Shown: in pieces, positions 21,751 to 33,174 of the stretch
Layout: each line of letters begins with the position of its first letter
Numbering within the stretch: the stretch's first letter is position 1
Assembly (NCBI GenBank): GCA_947650285.1
Contig: CANTFL010001451.1
Coordinates: 310,001-374,000 of the forward strand
DNA: 64,000 nucleotides
Direction of reading: 5' to 3'
Source of the DNA: Hyaloperonospora brassicae
Taxonomy: Eukaryota > Oomycota > Peronosporomycetes > Peronosporales > Peronosporaceae
Program-made: the position numbers and the translations under genes
Notes under the pieces: model-generated
The model's input: only the letters and a program-made list of their open reading frames with translations
The model's database searches: none
What the model was told of the DNA's origin: nothing

Positions 21751-23147
21751 CGCTCGCTGAGTAAGAGCGTACGCCTGGACTACTTACTGACGAAAAGACG
21801 GGTGTGTCGATAAGTGGAAAGAAGTGGGAGATTCGATCGACCGGCGGACTGAATTGAGAATCGATATGTGTTCATTGGTACATTAGGTAGCCATCGATGA
21901 CACCTGGGGTCGTTGACAGCGACAAGCGTCAACTACTTGGTCGAGCAGGAGCAGCCAGGACGCAGAGAGACCGAGAGAGAGCAACAGGACGAAAGTGATC
22001 ATGGTTGTCGAGTGCTTTTGATTCGGTTGCGTGTCGTCGCTAGGACTCCCACTGCAACTGTTCGAAGTGTTTGGCATGTTTCGCGAATACAGTCTCGCTG
22101 ACCTTTGGCAGCTGCAACTTCGTGGGCGTGCGTCATTCATTACGTGTCGTTTAACAAGGAGTGGATTTTGTCCGCAACGTCTACGTCTCAATGTACACTT
22201 GAACGAGCGTCCACTCTGGATCTTGGCTGCCAACACACGCACACACGCAGACACGCACCCTCCTGGATTGTCTCTTTTCCCTGTTGCGATATGACTCGCG
22301 CTCGACATATCTTTGGCCGTGCGACGCTTGACACGCCGTTCGTGCGTGCGTGGCCCGCACGCATCAGTACAGAAAAAGAGGCCCATAGTTGGCAACGAGG
22401 ACTCGCGAACGTGCGACGAGATGGCGAAATGAGGCCGACTGATTACCGTCAACGCGCGCGTGCAACGCTGCGGGAAGTCAGTAGCAAACTTCCTTCTCGT
22501 TGCTACCTGCCCTTCCACGGCGCGCACGCGCAAGCCGCTTGCGAAAATCCGACGGTAGATCAAGCGGAAGCTGTCGATCTTTTTTTTCCGTGCGCACATT
22601 TGTTTGTAAATGTAGTGCCTCCCGCTCGAAAGGAGTTGGCAACGTACGTACTTGAGGAACGTGGTCAAGCTCTAACATGCGTAACTACGTCACGGGCCCC
22701 TCGTGTCCGAGTTGATTCAACTGAGACTTGGACGACCGCGTTGCTGGCCACAGGGCGAGCAAATGAGCCCACCTAGTCACTTGAATCAGACACTGGTCAG
22801 CAGCGCCTTGCGCCGGCTGGAGGCAAATTTCTGAACTCATGTCCACTCGACGCAAACGAGAGACGCGACGACGTCGTGCCAAGCCCGTGACAGTAGGTAT
22901 CATTCATTTGGTGGGGCGCTGGCACGGGTAACGCTTAAGATCGGCAGCTACGGGCGAAGCGTAGGCCTTGATCTTGCCTGAATCGACGTGTGTGTGTGTG
23001 TGTGTGTATGTGTGGATCAGCGTCTCTGCAGATACGTTTGCACCTTGTCGTGCAATCGCCTGTCTGGAACTCCATCCGCTGCCGTTTCTCGGTGTCTCGA
23101 GGTGTTCTCGGACTTGACCGATCGCCAGCTATTCCTCAATCTTCCTC
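21751..23147. other. Intergenic region with a GT microsatellite
   Basis: About 1.4 kb between myosin and a same-strand Myb gene. Two long frames oppose each other (21883-22668 minus, 22105-22776 plus); neither has a domain, and neither is convincing. A (GT)n tract lies at about 22987-23010, 140 bp before the Myb start. Confidence 0.5.
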
Positions 23148-23840
23148 ATGGCGGCAACTGCCACTCAACAGGCATCCGTCAACTTGTCCTACCACACTGC
23201 CGCCGCCATCGCAGCAGTACCAATGACCTCTTCGATCATGGCGCTCTCGTCCCCGACTGCGACCGTCGCAGGCCACGGCCCTGCCGGACATCATCTGAAT
23301 CGAGCAGTTGGTGTCTGGTCCAGCGAAGAACACGACCGCTTCCTCGAAGGTCTCAAGCACTACCCACAAGGGCCTTGGAAAGCGATCACCAAGTTCGTCG
23401 GCACGCGGTCGGTTCGACAAGTGCAGACGCACGCACAAAAGTATCAGGAAAAAGTCTCGCGGCGTCTCCACGGGATGCAGACGGGCAAAGCCATTCGCCT
23501 GCGGCGCGAACACCGCATCGACCACGACGTGTTGGCACAGCCGACGCTCATTCGCGTCCACCCGCAACTACGCAGCAACTGTGCGCGTCCAGAGCTTCAT
23601 CACTACCGAGAAGTGAAGCCCATGGCCGTGTCGACGCCAGCTGTAGTCGCTCTGAACGCACGTGCACAGGCTCACACATTGCCGTTCCAACGCCCGACCA
23701 TTGTCCCTGTGGCGTTAGATGCAAAAGGCTTTTCGAGTACGGACCCCAACGGCGCATCGCCGTCGTCCGTGTCGTCGCCGCTGGATGACCTGCCAACACT
23801 GAGCGAGTCGCTCGACTTTTTCATTGCTAACTTTTTCTAA
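23148..23840 (+). CDS. SHAQKYF-class single-Myb-repeat protein
   Basis: A 230-residue predicted transcription factor from ATG 23148. An Ala/Thr-rich N-terminus leads to one Myb repeat at residues ~48-100 (GVWSSEEHDRFLEGLK, PQGPWKAI, GTRSVRQVQ) ending THAQKYQEK, a SHAQKYF variant. HRIDHDVL follows in the basic segment. The C-terminus DLPTLSESLDFFI is the same motif seen in the Myb genes at 6234 and 8659. It is the most complete of the three paralogues: an intact ATG, a full N-terminus and no frame problem. It lies on the opposite strand and 14 kb away from the other two. DNA binding is expected from the family; targets are unknown. Confidence 0.9.
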   Translation: MAATATQQASVNLSYHTAAAIAAVPMTSSIMALSSPTATVAGHGPAGHHLNRAVGVWSSEEHDRFLEGLKHYPQGPWKAITKFVGTRSVRQVQTHAQKYQEKVSRRLHGMQTGKAIRLRREHRIDHDVLAQPTLIRVHPQLRSNCARPELHHYREVKPMAVSTPAVVALNARAQAHTLPFQRPTIVPVALDAKGFSSTDPNGASPSSVSSPLDDLPTLSESLDFFIANFF

Positions 23841-24431
23841 ACATGTCGTCTTCCGTTGCCGTTGCCGTTTAACCTCATGACGTGTGCATCGTATCGTCCG
23901 TCACGCGAGACGTGAGAACCCAAGAGGTCCATGCAAAAGGTCGGAAGGCTTCGTGAGCTGACAAGTTCCAGCTAGAAACAGCCTGCGACACCCGATCAGC
24001 TCAAATAGCTCTCGACTGCTTTCTACGCACCCCTCGTATCGATGTCCATCAAGTACACTGAACGATCCGACAAAGCGCACGGCTGATGCGGTAGCAATGT
24101 GGCTACGTCGAGCTTCGTGTCGATCGCATGTCCTTTACGTACATATCTACTGCTCTTCGCACAGTAAAAACATCGCAGCGCTCTTTTGTTGCAACACTTT
24201 GTCCACGACAGCTTACGCTGCACTGCAGACACTATGCATATCATCGACCGAATCGATCAATTAGCAGATGCACGTGGCCCTACAGCGCAGACAAAGCAGT
24301 GAGGAGCATGAGAGACGCTTGACATGACATTCCCACAAACTTCGACAGTTTGTATTACGTTAGCAACGAGTGCGTCTAAAGGCACTTCGAGTCAAACGTG
24401 ACATGGAGAACGTGTGGTCCAGAGGCGCAAT
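23841..24431. other. Intergenic, convergent gene ends
   Basis: A 591-bp spacer between the convergent Myb (plus) and GH3 (minus) genes. It should carry both 3' UTRs. No open frame with homology, repeat or RNA gene was seen. Confidence 0.5.
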
Positions 24432-26988
24432 CTATAGCAAAAGGCCACCGCTGCTCACATCGGCCACACTGACGGGAAGCAGAGAACTGGCACTGTTTCC
24501 AGTGGCAACACCGGTCGACGGCAAAGGACTGGCACTGTTTATTGTGGCAACACCGGTGGACGGCACAGGACTGGCACTGTTTCCAGTGGCAACTCTGGTG
24601 GACGGCACAGGACTGGCACTGTTTCCAGTGGCAACGCCGGTGGACGGCAGAGGACTGGCGCTGCTCACATTGGCACCGCCGGCGGTGTTGATGCTAAACG
24701 ACGCGCACAACGGGTTCGTGATGTTCATCGGAATTACAAAGTCCGCGTACACGTCGCATCGCGTGTCTGGTTTGAAGGCCACCACGTACTCGGTGTCCTC
24801 AACGACCCGCGACAGACCCGTTCCAATCTCCGGCTTGTACACGCTCCAGTCGGCCGACGACAGCGTGAACGACACCTCCATCGACTCGCCCGGCTGGAGC
24901 TCAATCTTCTTAAACTTCTTGAGCATCTTCATGCTCGGGACCGAAATCTTGCGGAACGGCTGGATGAGGAACAGCATGACAGTCTCCTTGCCAGGCACGG
25001 CGCCGACGTTCGTGACCGTGACAGTAGCGGTCAACGTGTCAGCAGCGCTACTGATGATCTTCTTGTCGATCGCAATCGACGAGTAGTTGAACTGCGTGTA
25101 GCTGAGACCGGTGCCGAACTCCCACTGCATCTGGCAGTTGTCCCACTGACAGCGCGTTGTCACGAGATGGTTGTACGGGATCGTCACGGTCGCCGGGTGC
25201 ATCGGGTACGAGATCGGCAGCTTCCCGCTCGGGTTCACGTCCCCGTACAGGATCTCAGCAATCGCCTGCCCACCCATCTCACACGGCAGCATACCGTTGA
25301 TAACAGCATGCGCGTTGCTCGGGATCGACCCGAGCAGACGTGGACGACCCCCGAGCAGCACCACAATGACCTTCGTACCATTGACAGCAACAGCCTCGAT
25401 AAAGTCCTCCAGTCCTTCAGGCAGTGCCGGGTTGTTGATGTCACCCGTTTTCTCGGTGTAATTGGGCTCGCCAATGACAGCAACAGTGTAGTCGTGCTGG
25501 CGGGCAAGCTGGATGGACCGGGTCAAGTTGGCCTCGTCGATGTTCCCGTTGATGTCAAGGGCGTTGAAATACGTGAACGAGTCGTTGCCAACCAGATTCT
25601 CGAGCCCTTTGCGCACTGAAATGCCGTGTGGGAACATCTCGTTGCCCGAGTAGCCCTGCCACGTGTACGTCCAGCCTCCACACTGGTACCCGACATTGTC
25701 CGACGAAGGACCGGTGAGGAAGACCGAGGCTTGCTTCGGTAGCGGCAAGGTATCGTTCGTCGTTCGATAGCAGCACAATGGACTCGCGGGCAAGCTGGAG
25801 CGCCGTAGCTCGGTCCTGGTCACTGCCCACCATCGAGACAAACTGTTCACCCGGCACTGGCGTGTCGTACAGACCGAGTCGGAGCTTCAGCTTGATCACA
25901 CGCTTCACGGACTCGCGCAGACGCGCTTCTTGCTCCGGGTTCTCCTTCAACATGTTGAGGGCGTACCCGATAAAGTCCGTGTCCTCCGCCACCATACTGA
26001 TGTCAACCGACGTTTGCTTCAGCGACACGGCCACAGCTTCTTCCCGAGACGACGAGACGCGGTGCCAGGCGTACAAGTTGTAGATCTCGTTCCAGTCCGA
26101 GAGCAGCACGCCGTTAAAGCCGAGGTCAGAGCGCAGCAGGTCGTTCAAAATCCGCGTGCTTGCAATCACGGGGTCACCGTTGAGCGAGATGTAGTTTTCC
26201 ATCACGGACAGCGCTCCTGCGTCAATTGCCGCTTTGAACGACGGCAAGTGGTTGTTCAGCAGCTCAAAGTCCGAGACCAGGACATTGTCACGGTCTTGAC
26301 CCGTTGGTGTCTTCGAGTAGCCGATAAAGTGCTTGATACAAGCTGCGGTTTGGTTGTGGCTCTGGAGCCCGCGAACGTGGGCAACGCCCATGACCGAGGC
26401 CAAGTACGGGTCCTCACCAAACGTCTCGTGCGTCCGCGCCCACATGGTGTTTTGCGAAATGTCGAGAATGGGCGCAAAGATCCACGGGATGCCTGCCGCC
26501 TCTGTGTCCCGAGCCGTAATGCGCGCCACTTGGTAGACCAAGTCGGCGTCAAAGCTCGCGCCACTGTTGATCTGGTGCGGGAACAGCACGGGCCCCACGA
26601 CGTAACTCGCGCCATGCACCGAGTCAATGCCGTAGATCACGGGGTGGCCGCCATTCTCTTCCATCGTAATGTTCTGGATGCGCTGGATCAACGATCGGAA
26701 CTCTGACGCGTTGTAGCCATAGACGCCATCCACGGGGCTCTCCCAGTACGTATTGAGGTACGACCCGACGTTCAGTCGCGCGTATTCACGCACGGCCGTT
26801 TCGTTGAGGTCCCGAGAGGTGCTGTTCATGATTTCCGACAGCGTCAATTGTGTCATTTGACCCACCACTTGAGCCGTCGAGAAGCTGTCGACAATCGCTT
26901 GCGCGCGCGCGTCGTAGTCGTCAATGCCGTCGGCAAGCGCAATGCCCGGCACGGACAAGAGCGCGAGCGCGAGCCACGAAGTCAGCAT
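24432..26988 (-). CDS. Secreted GH3 beta-glucosidase-like hydrolase with one frame break
   Basis: Glycoside hydrolase family 3, retaining beta-glucosidase type, likely secreted to act on glucans. ATG 26988 starts a clean signal peptide (MLTSWLALALLSVPGIALA, then DGIDDYD); an upstream open stretch lacks ATG and is UTR. The TIM-barrel half has YGIDSVHGASYV, FAPILDIS, GEDPYLASVMG, KHFIGY and the nucleophile Asp298 in LLSDWNEIYN. The second half has GGWTYTWQG, VAVIGEPNYTE, GGQAIAEILYGDVNPSGKLPISYP and a fibronectin-III-like end (ADTLTATVTVTNVGAVPGKE). Near 25752-25760 the reading frame changes by one base, between ESIVLLSND and DTLPLPK, inside a tandem TCGTTCG repeat. No intron fits, so this is a one-base indel (assembly error or a disabling mutation). 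With one base removed the product is about 850 residues, ending in a 14-residue tandem repeat. Confidence 0.86.
24484..24651 (-). repeat. Four 42-bp tandem repeats in the GH3 C-terminus
   Basis: Units start at 24484, 24526, 24568 and 24610, with a degenerate fifth from 24652. Each encodes 14 residues of the type S-P-x-P-S-T-G-V-A-T-G-N-S-A. The array lies at the extreme C-terminus, after the fibronectin-III-like region, and is Ser/Thr/Pro-rich as in O-glycosylated linkers. The units are nearly identical, so copy number may vary between isolates. Confidence 0.9.
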
Positions 26989-29900
26989 TGGAAAAATCGA
27001 CGACAGGATGGATCCGTGACACTCGAGATTCCGGTTCAACACGTCGGTAAGTGGAGGGTGGGGTGGGGTGGGGTGCAGTGACAATTGCAGAGTGATGACT
27101 GGCAACAGCGTCTCGCGGACGAGCAGCGCGTCGACGGTCTCAGAAAATTTGATGCACCGCCACGAGAGACCTACGACACGTCACAACTGGCTCTCTGCAT
27201 GGGGGAAAGACCTGTGCTGGTCGTTCCCAGCTGGATCGACGATCTTTCATACCGACTCTGCTGTTTGTTTGTTTGTTTGTTTGTTACGTACAATTTGCTG
27301 TTTATATCGAGCGAGCGCTGTGTGAATCAAACGGCAGCGTGCGGATGCGACGCGACGAGGCCCATCCCAGTGCGTTCCACGCGCACGCGGATGGGCGTAA
27401 GTTCAGCGCGGGAAGGAGAGCGTGTAATGTTACACAGGTGTTTGCGCTTTGCGACCGGCGAACAGACCGCTGGAAGACCAGATGAATAGAGCGACTGTAT
27501 CTGATCGGGAGATGCGTCCGGGATCTCCGTTACGGATAGATCGATCTTTTATAAATGCGGACACTCTATTATTAGAGGAATTCAGCTTTGTGCTTTATTT
27601 TTGTTAGGGAGGCGCGTTCTGGACACAAACTGGTTGTGGGTTTTGTTTGTCAGACTGGTATGTTATGATACGTAGTGTTGTGTACTTGATTCGATTTCCG
27701 AAGCTAGGTATTTTCGTGATGAACAACTTTATCTTGCTGTGTGCAGCCTGAAAAGACTTCTGCACCTGCACACACAAAAGCGTCTCTGTAGATCTACAGC
27801 TCGCAAAACACGCCCTTTCAGATCGAACACGCCAAACAATGTGGCCTTTTTTACGGCCCACTCGTATGAATTTGATGTACTCAATTGACCGCTATCGCAT
27901 CTCTCTTCCGAGGTTACTGATACCCCACTACCAATTTGCACGTGCTTGGACGTTAAGGCTCTTCAGATAGAACATCGCCAAATTGGCCGCGCGAAAGACC
28001 TCCATTTACAACTGAAATCGCATCCCACACCTTTGTCTGAAAGCTGAGCTACGATGGAGAAAATACCAGGGGATAGATCAGGAGCAGAACCATGGCACTC
28101 GACGTTGCTTTCACTTACCAATACGATTCGGCTGTACGTGCGGAGCAAGTCCAAGCTAACACTACCAATTTGCAGCAACACTCGTTCAAGTCGTATTCTC
28201 TGACATGCTCTGGCGTCCAAATGACGTGGATGGGCAAAGCCGTGGTACGCATTGTAAATGCTTATAGGGAGATTATCGGCAGCGGTCTCGTGGAGATCAA
28301 CAAGTCCAAGCTTCTGTTGCTAGTACTACATGTTGTAAGGACAAATTACGGTTGTATGTGTTTAGACGTAACGGATGATGCATAAGACGGTGTCGATACA
28401 GTCCGACCGTTGCGCTCGCAGCACATACCCACATTGATTCCTGCGCCAGAGTTGCATGTGCTCCTTTTTAGTGGACACGCCTCTCACCTTCTGTGCAGCA
28501 AATGAGCAGTGTCAGCGGAACATGATGCAACAACTGGCGTACAATAGGTCTGTCACGTTGGTGTTTCTTGTGCCGTTCCATTAGACTCTGCGCTGATGAA
28601 CCTCTATCTCATTACCTCTCCCCTTCGCTGATTAACGTACTGACTTGGCCTTCTGCAAGATGTTTGAGAAATGCTTGACGCTACTTGTCGTTTGTAAAAA
28701 GACATGATGATAGTTGCTCGACGGACGCGCAGCAAGTGTGACAAGTCATCGTTCTCGGTTGTCAGTACTGCTGACATCGATCGCTGAGATGAGCTCACTC
28801 AAGGCTTTGCGCGGTGATTCGAACGACGTGAGCGCTGATGGCAATCCCTCATTCTCGCTTCATGAACTGAGCACTTGATACTGTGCGACGCTGTTGAGTC
28901 GGTTCTTCAATGTCCACGACTACTGTCCTCTTCGTAGACCGCAATCTCGATAGACTCAAGCAGCACATAATGCTACTGAATGCAGCTATTAAGGAGGCAA
29001 GGCTCTGGACTAACTTGGCTTGTCACAATGAGCAGATAGACTTCAGTGACGCTTAGAAGACCTCATCGATCAACCGTCAACTTCCTGAGCGGATGGAGAT
29101 CTGCAAAGGCGCTGCTTCTCTATCTTCCAACCCAATGCAGCCAAGCGCAGCGAATCGTGCTGGAAGGGGGAAAGACTTACATCGTTCAAAACCTGCTCCG
29201 TTTCAATCAAAAGAATTGTACAAAATACCGTCAAAATTTGTACTTTGCTATCATCTAGGCAATGAAATCCTCGCCATGATTGCACCAAACAGAGGTCACA
29301 CCGTTTATACAGAGTAAGCTGACGTCATCGGAGATTCTGTCATAGTTACGCGAAACAACTCATGCTCTTTACGAATTCTTGCACCCAACACTGCAGTGTT
29401 GTCGTAATTGTCGTTGCAAAATCGTCACATGGCATATCGCAGCAATCACTAAAGACTACCGATATCGACAATATCGGCACGCACGGAGGCGTACTGCTCA
29501 TCTTTGTTCTTCTTACTCTGCATCTTTTCTCAGCATTCTTTGCGGTGTTTCAGCACAACCCACGCCCTCATATTTCTTCTTCTTCGTGCAGGTGAACGTA
29601 ATTGCACAGCGAAATACATCCGTCGTGACTACAAGTGCAATACAACATCGGCCAAGCCAGTTTTCGGTAAGCAGTACTTCAGTTTCGGTGCAAACAAGCC
29701 GTTCAGCCTGCCGTGCGGAATCAGACGCTCGCATTGAAGCGCATCAATGCTGATGCCAGTCCGCTATGTGTTGCCGTTTGCATTGCTTTCGTCATAGCAA
29801 TGGAATTAGCAACGAGTCTGAGCTTGTCTGATACTACTTCGTGGTTCTGTCCTTCTCTTGTTGCTGAAGTGTTCCGTCTAATACCAACGCTGGCGACCGT

Positions 29901-32790
29901 GTCGTAGACTTCAGACAACGTACGTTTCCACTCGACAACCACGACTTAGCCTCTGTATCAACGATTGAGCAAAAAGACTGAAGTAAATACGTACGCACGT
30001 GTACAATGAATCATGTCGTAAATCCGTTACCTTGGCTGTGCGTTTCACTTCAACCGCTTTTTACCGTATATCGGAAACGGTTCGCAAAGCATGTCATGGC
30101 CCGTTTGTCGAGTGAACATTGTCACTTTTGTCGGCGCGAGAAACCTAAGTATCAGTAAAGGGAACGAGACGAGTCTGCGGGCAATGTAAAATTGGTCGAA
30201 CAATGCTCAAGGCTAGCGCTATCGAAACCGTTGGAAGCACAAGCGTCGCAAGGTGCATAATGGCGATGAAGAATCGCCACGATTCTGGTACACTTCGGTA
30301 GGTTTGTTCCCTTTATTTGCTTTTTACGAAGCATCGAAATTGTCAACGGCAACAAGTTTCTGGCACTAGCTGGCGATGGCCATGCACCGCTTTTTGTTCA
30401 TGAAAGTATGGAGCAAAACGAGCCTCAAATGAATCGCAAGACACAATACGTTCACGTACATTCTCTGATCCGGCGTCGATCTTTCACCGCTTTGTAAAGC
30501 GTAAGACCAAACAAATGCCGTCTTTTTCGTGTTATGTTTTATCGTGCTGTATTTCGTCGAGCGAGATGCAGGGATTATATCGCACCGAAAGAGGCCTAAA
30601 TACCGACAAGGTGGCGATCGAGCTTTATGGAACATCGCCTATCGTTGTCGTCAAACGCGAAGAGCGCGACCGAAGGAAAAGGCATTGCTGCCGGGATAGG
30701 CAGCAAGGGGAAAGAACGGAGGGACGATAGGACAACGATTCTCGCGGAGGCTGTCGATGTGCGTTGCGGAGGCATTTCTACTCGACACTGCCATCTTCCT
30801 GTCGTAAACATTGTTATGGAACAGCTTCTGGGCATCAGACTCCATTACTGCCTTGTGGAACTCGCGGGAAGGCGCCGTGTCACATTCTTGCATTCGAGTC
30901 CGTCCGACGTTAGTGGATGTTTCACGAGGTGAATTCAAGCAATTCAAGTTCGAGCTGGACTGCACAGCATTGCAGAGATCTGGCCACGGAAGTCCAAATC
31001 GCGAGCACAGCGCTACGCGATTTGAACTGCTGCGGCCAGAATCTCGCGGGGTGGAGCACATGGGAGTGTACAACGCACCTTTCCGTAATGTCTCTGGACG
31101 TTGTCTGCTCGTCTTTCGGTTCGGTAGCATGTAGCTCAGAGGGTCGTTCAAGACACAAGCACAGTCCGGTATTCTATTCGTGCGCTTGCATGAATCGGCG
31201 CCGTCCTGGCATGCAGGCACAGCAGTAATTCCGCAAGGTTGGTGGCCTCGCATGGCTTTGTCTTCTCCTGACAATCTGGTGAGCCTTAGCTTGCGTTCAC
31301 TGATGACCAATCTATTGGAGCCGTACGGTACCTTGTGGTGGAGTGGTAGTATGAGGTCGCACACCAACTGGTTGAACGATGTGCACTTCTGATTGCGGCG
31401 TGACAATCGTTGCTGTGGTAACTCTATCCAAGACGTCTTTTCAATGGCCAATGCTGCAACGCCTGTGCACACCACGCTGTCGAATTGGACTATCCGTAGC
31501 CAATTGTGTGCTGCTGGTGCTCTGCTCTTGTCTCGAATGCAATTTTTGGCGCGCGGGCTCACAATTCCTGTTATGCGTACGAAGATGGAAGTAGTAAAGA
31601 CGTTGACGTCATAAGGAGCCACTGTACAAACATCGTGCGATGACATTTGAAACAGCACGCATCTGCTATAGTGCGTGTCGAACTGACACTACCAATGCTA
31701 TCAACTGCGCGGGGTCGGCATTTGCATCCGTCCGCTGCGAGTGTCGCTCGTTTCTTCGTTGTGGTCAGCAGATATGCATTCGAAGAGCCCGCCATTCTTG
31801 ATTGATCGTGAAAGTGCACCAAAAGCGTCGTTCGTGAGATAGCAGGTGCTGCAGCAAGGCACATATTGTCCGGAGACACACTACCTGTCACCTCCATCTT
31901 GTCATGCGCAAGCTGTTACACGTTTTGGCGCATGAGAACGTCTTCGACAATGCTCATTTACTTCGGGAATCTTGCCACAGCGGGCTCGAAAACGGCCCGC
32001 TCACTCAGCCCTTCGTCTCGATGAAAGATCCTGCGACCGTCAGTGGGTCACGCACAGCGCACTGTCGACTCCAGTATCGTCTTGACAAACCCCGGCCCAT
32101 CGTGAGCTACAACGCCAGGAAAGAGCAAATATAGCGCCTACGTGCGTCTCTCTATGCATTCACACGAAGCCAGTGTAGTCAAAAGGGAGGGGGCATTCCA
32201 CCTTCCTTGAATATATTTTGTCTGTGTCGATATGTATTTAATCAGGGTAATTATTTTAAGCTGATTTGCGACTTTCTTGCTGCACAGTTTTAATCCAACA
32301 GCTGAAACCGCCGGACTGATGACGAGGCCGTAATAATGAGTGCCAAGCTATCCGAAGCAGTGTCTCGAAAATGGAGTTGGCGGTATCTCTTCTTTTAGCT
32401 AAGCACATATGATTTCGCAACGTCTTCATTGTAATGGGTTACCGGACGCTTGTACTGACACAGTACAAGCTACTTACAATTTCCACAGTGCAAGCAGGTA
32501 CTTCGTCATCTCACGTAAACAGTGGGTGTAGAGAAAGGTGTAAAAAGCTCGACAGCGTGGTCCAAAAGAAGTATTCTGCAGATCGAGTGTATGATCCATA
32601 TTATCGGCATACTTACAAGCAACCTGCTTCGTATCAATTATTCTACTGGGCAGTAATGGTAATACCGTCGTTTCTCGCTTGATACTTCTCTTCTATCGCC
32701 TGCTGTTCCCAACTAAGCAACCCGTAACAAGTAGTGGCACCGAGACGTCCAGAGACCTGCCAACATCCCACTTGATCTGTCGTCGACTTC
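26989..32790. other. Gene-poor stretch, start of repeat-rich block
   Basis: About 5.8 kb with no recognisable gene. A (TTTG)n microsatellite lies at 27262-27285, in the GH3 promoter region. Short open frames (for example 28092-28385 plus, 97 codons from an ATG) have no motifs. One long minus-strand frame is listed separately at 30651-31646. Part of 32.4-32.8 kb probably belongs to the 3' LTR of an old Ty1/copia element. Confidence 0.5.
30651..31646 (-). CDS. Unrecognised 331-codon open frame
   Basis: An ATG-initiated frame of 331 codons in an otherwise gene-poor stretch. I do not recognise the product: no signal peptide, membrane span, RXLR-type motif or repeated pattern is visible, and the composition (Arg, Ser, Cys and Asn spread evenly) looks like chance translation. 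Its length is the only argument for it. It may be a decayed gene or an accident of composition. Confidence 0.18.
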   Translation of the reverse strand: MSSHDVCTVAPYDVNVFTTSIFVRITGIVSPRAKNCIRDKSRAPAAHNWLRIVQFDSVVCTGVAALAIEKTSWIELPQQRLSRRNQKCTSFNQLVCDLILPLHHKVPYGSNRLVISERKLRLTRLSGEDKAMRGHQPCGITAVPACQDGADSCKRTNRIPDCACVLNDPLSYMLPNRKTSRQRPETLRKGALYTPMCSTPRDSGRSSSNRVALCSRFGLPWPDLCNAVQSSSNLNCLNSPRETSTNVGRTRMQECDTAPSREFHKAVMESDAQKLFHNNVYDRKMAVSSRNASATHIDSLRENRCPIVPPFFPLAAYPGSNAFSFGRALRV

Positions 32791-32795
32791 CAACA
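32780..32795 (-). repeat. Start of a 3' LTR of an older Ty1/copia element
   Basis: Reading on the minus strand, a purine run (gaaaaggag, 32796-32804) is followed at once by TGTTGGAAGTCG, the usual form of a polypurine tract and LTR start in copia elements. It lies just after the end of an RNase H domain (…ADILTRPIP, LRKLLVLG). The other end of this LTR could not be fixed, so only its start is given. Confidence 0.5.
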
Positions 32796-32917
32796 CTCCT
32801 TTTCAGAGCTTTTACCTACCTAACACCAACAGCTTACGCAATGATAGAATCCGAGGCGCTGGAATCGGCCTTGTCAGGATGTCAGCTATATATCGCGCGT
32901 AGTCACATATGTCCGTT

Positions 32918-32922
32918 GAACG
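32918..32922. repeat. Target-site duplication GAACG, left copy
   Basis: GAACG here and at 37440-37444 flank the Ty1/copia element exactly, the 5-bp duplication expected of Ty1/copia integration. One copy is part of the older RNase H frame. Confidence 0.85.
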
Positions 32923-33165
32923 TAAAGACAAAGGTAGTTGAACACTAGATAGTAAAATGCAAAGTGAATATATTTAGGTACTTAGTTCGCAAACTCTTTT
33001 GCTACTCCAAGCCTACTGGATTCTTCAACGGCACATTCGTAATCGCTTTGTCGCGCATTACTAAGCGTACAGTCGCGCATTAGTAATCGCCACTTCGCGC
33101 ATTACTTATTGTCTAAACGTACCGTTCGGTTCCCACTCTCTGGCCGAGGCGCTAATTCGACAACA
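32923..33165 (-). repeat. 3' LTR of the Ty1/copia element
   Basis: 243 bp; starts TGTTGTCGAA on the minus strand right after the polypurine tract. It matches 37220-37439 along its whole length. It has three copies of a TCGCGCATTA core (33051-33107) where the other LTR has two, which explains the 23-bp length difference. The far end is CTTTA rather than the canonical CA. Confidence 0.88.
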
Positions 33166-33174
33166 CTCCCACCC
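33166..33174 (-). other. Polypurine tract of the Ty1/copia element
   Basis: Minus-strand GGGTGGGAG directly abuts the TGTTG start of the 3' LTR, the position where plus-strand DNA synthesis is primed. Confidence 0.7.

Noticed and set aside
21883..22776. Two opposed long frames (minus 261, plus 223 codons)
   Set aside because: Neither shows a domain, signal peptide or conserved pattern; they overlap each other in a plain spacer.
24370..25086. A 238-codon plus-strand frame with repeated GLALFPVATPVDG units
   Set aside because: It is the antisense of the GH3 gene; the 42-bp repeat stays open on both strands.
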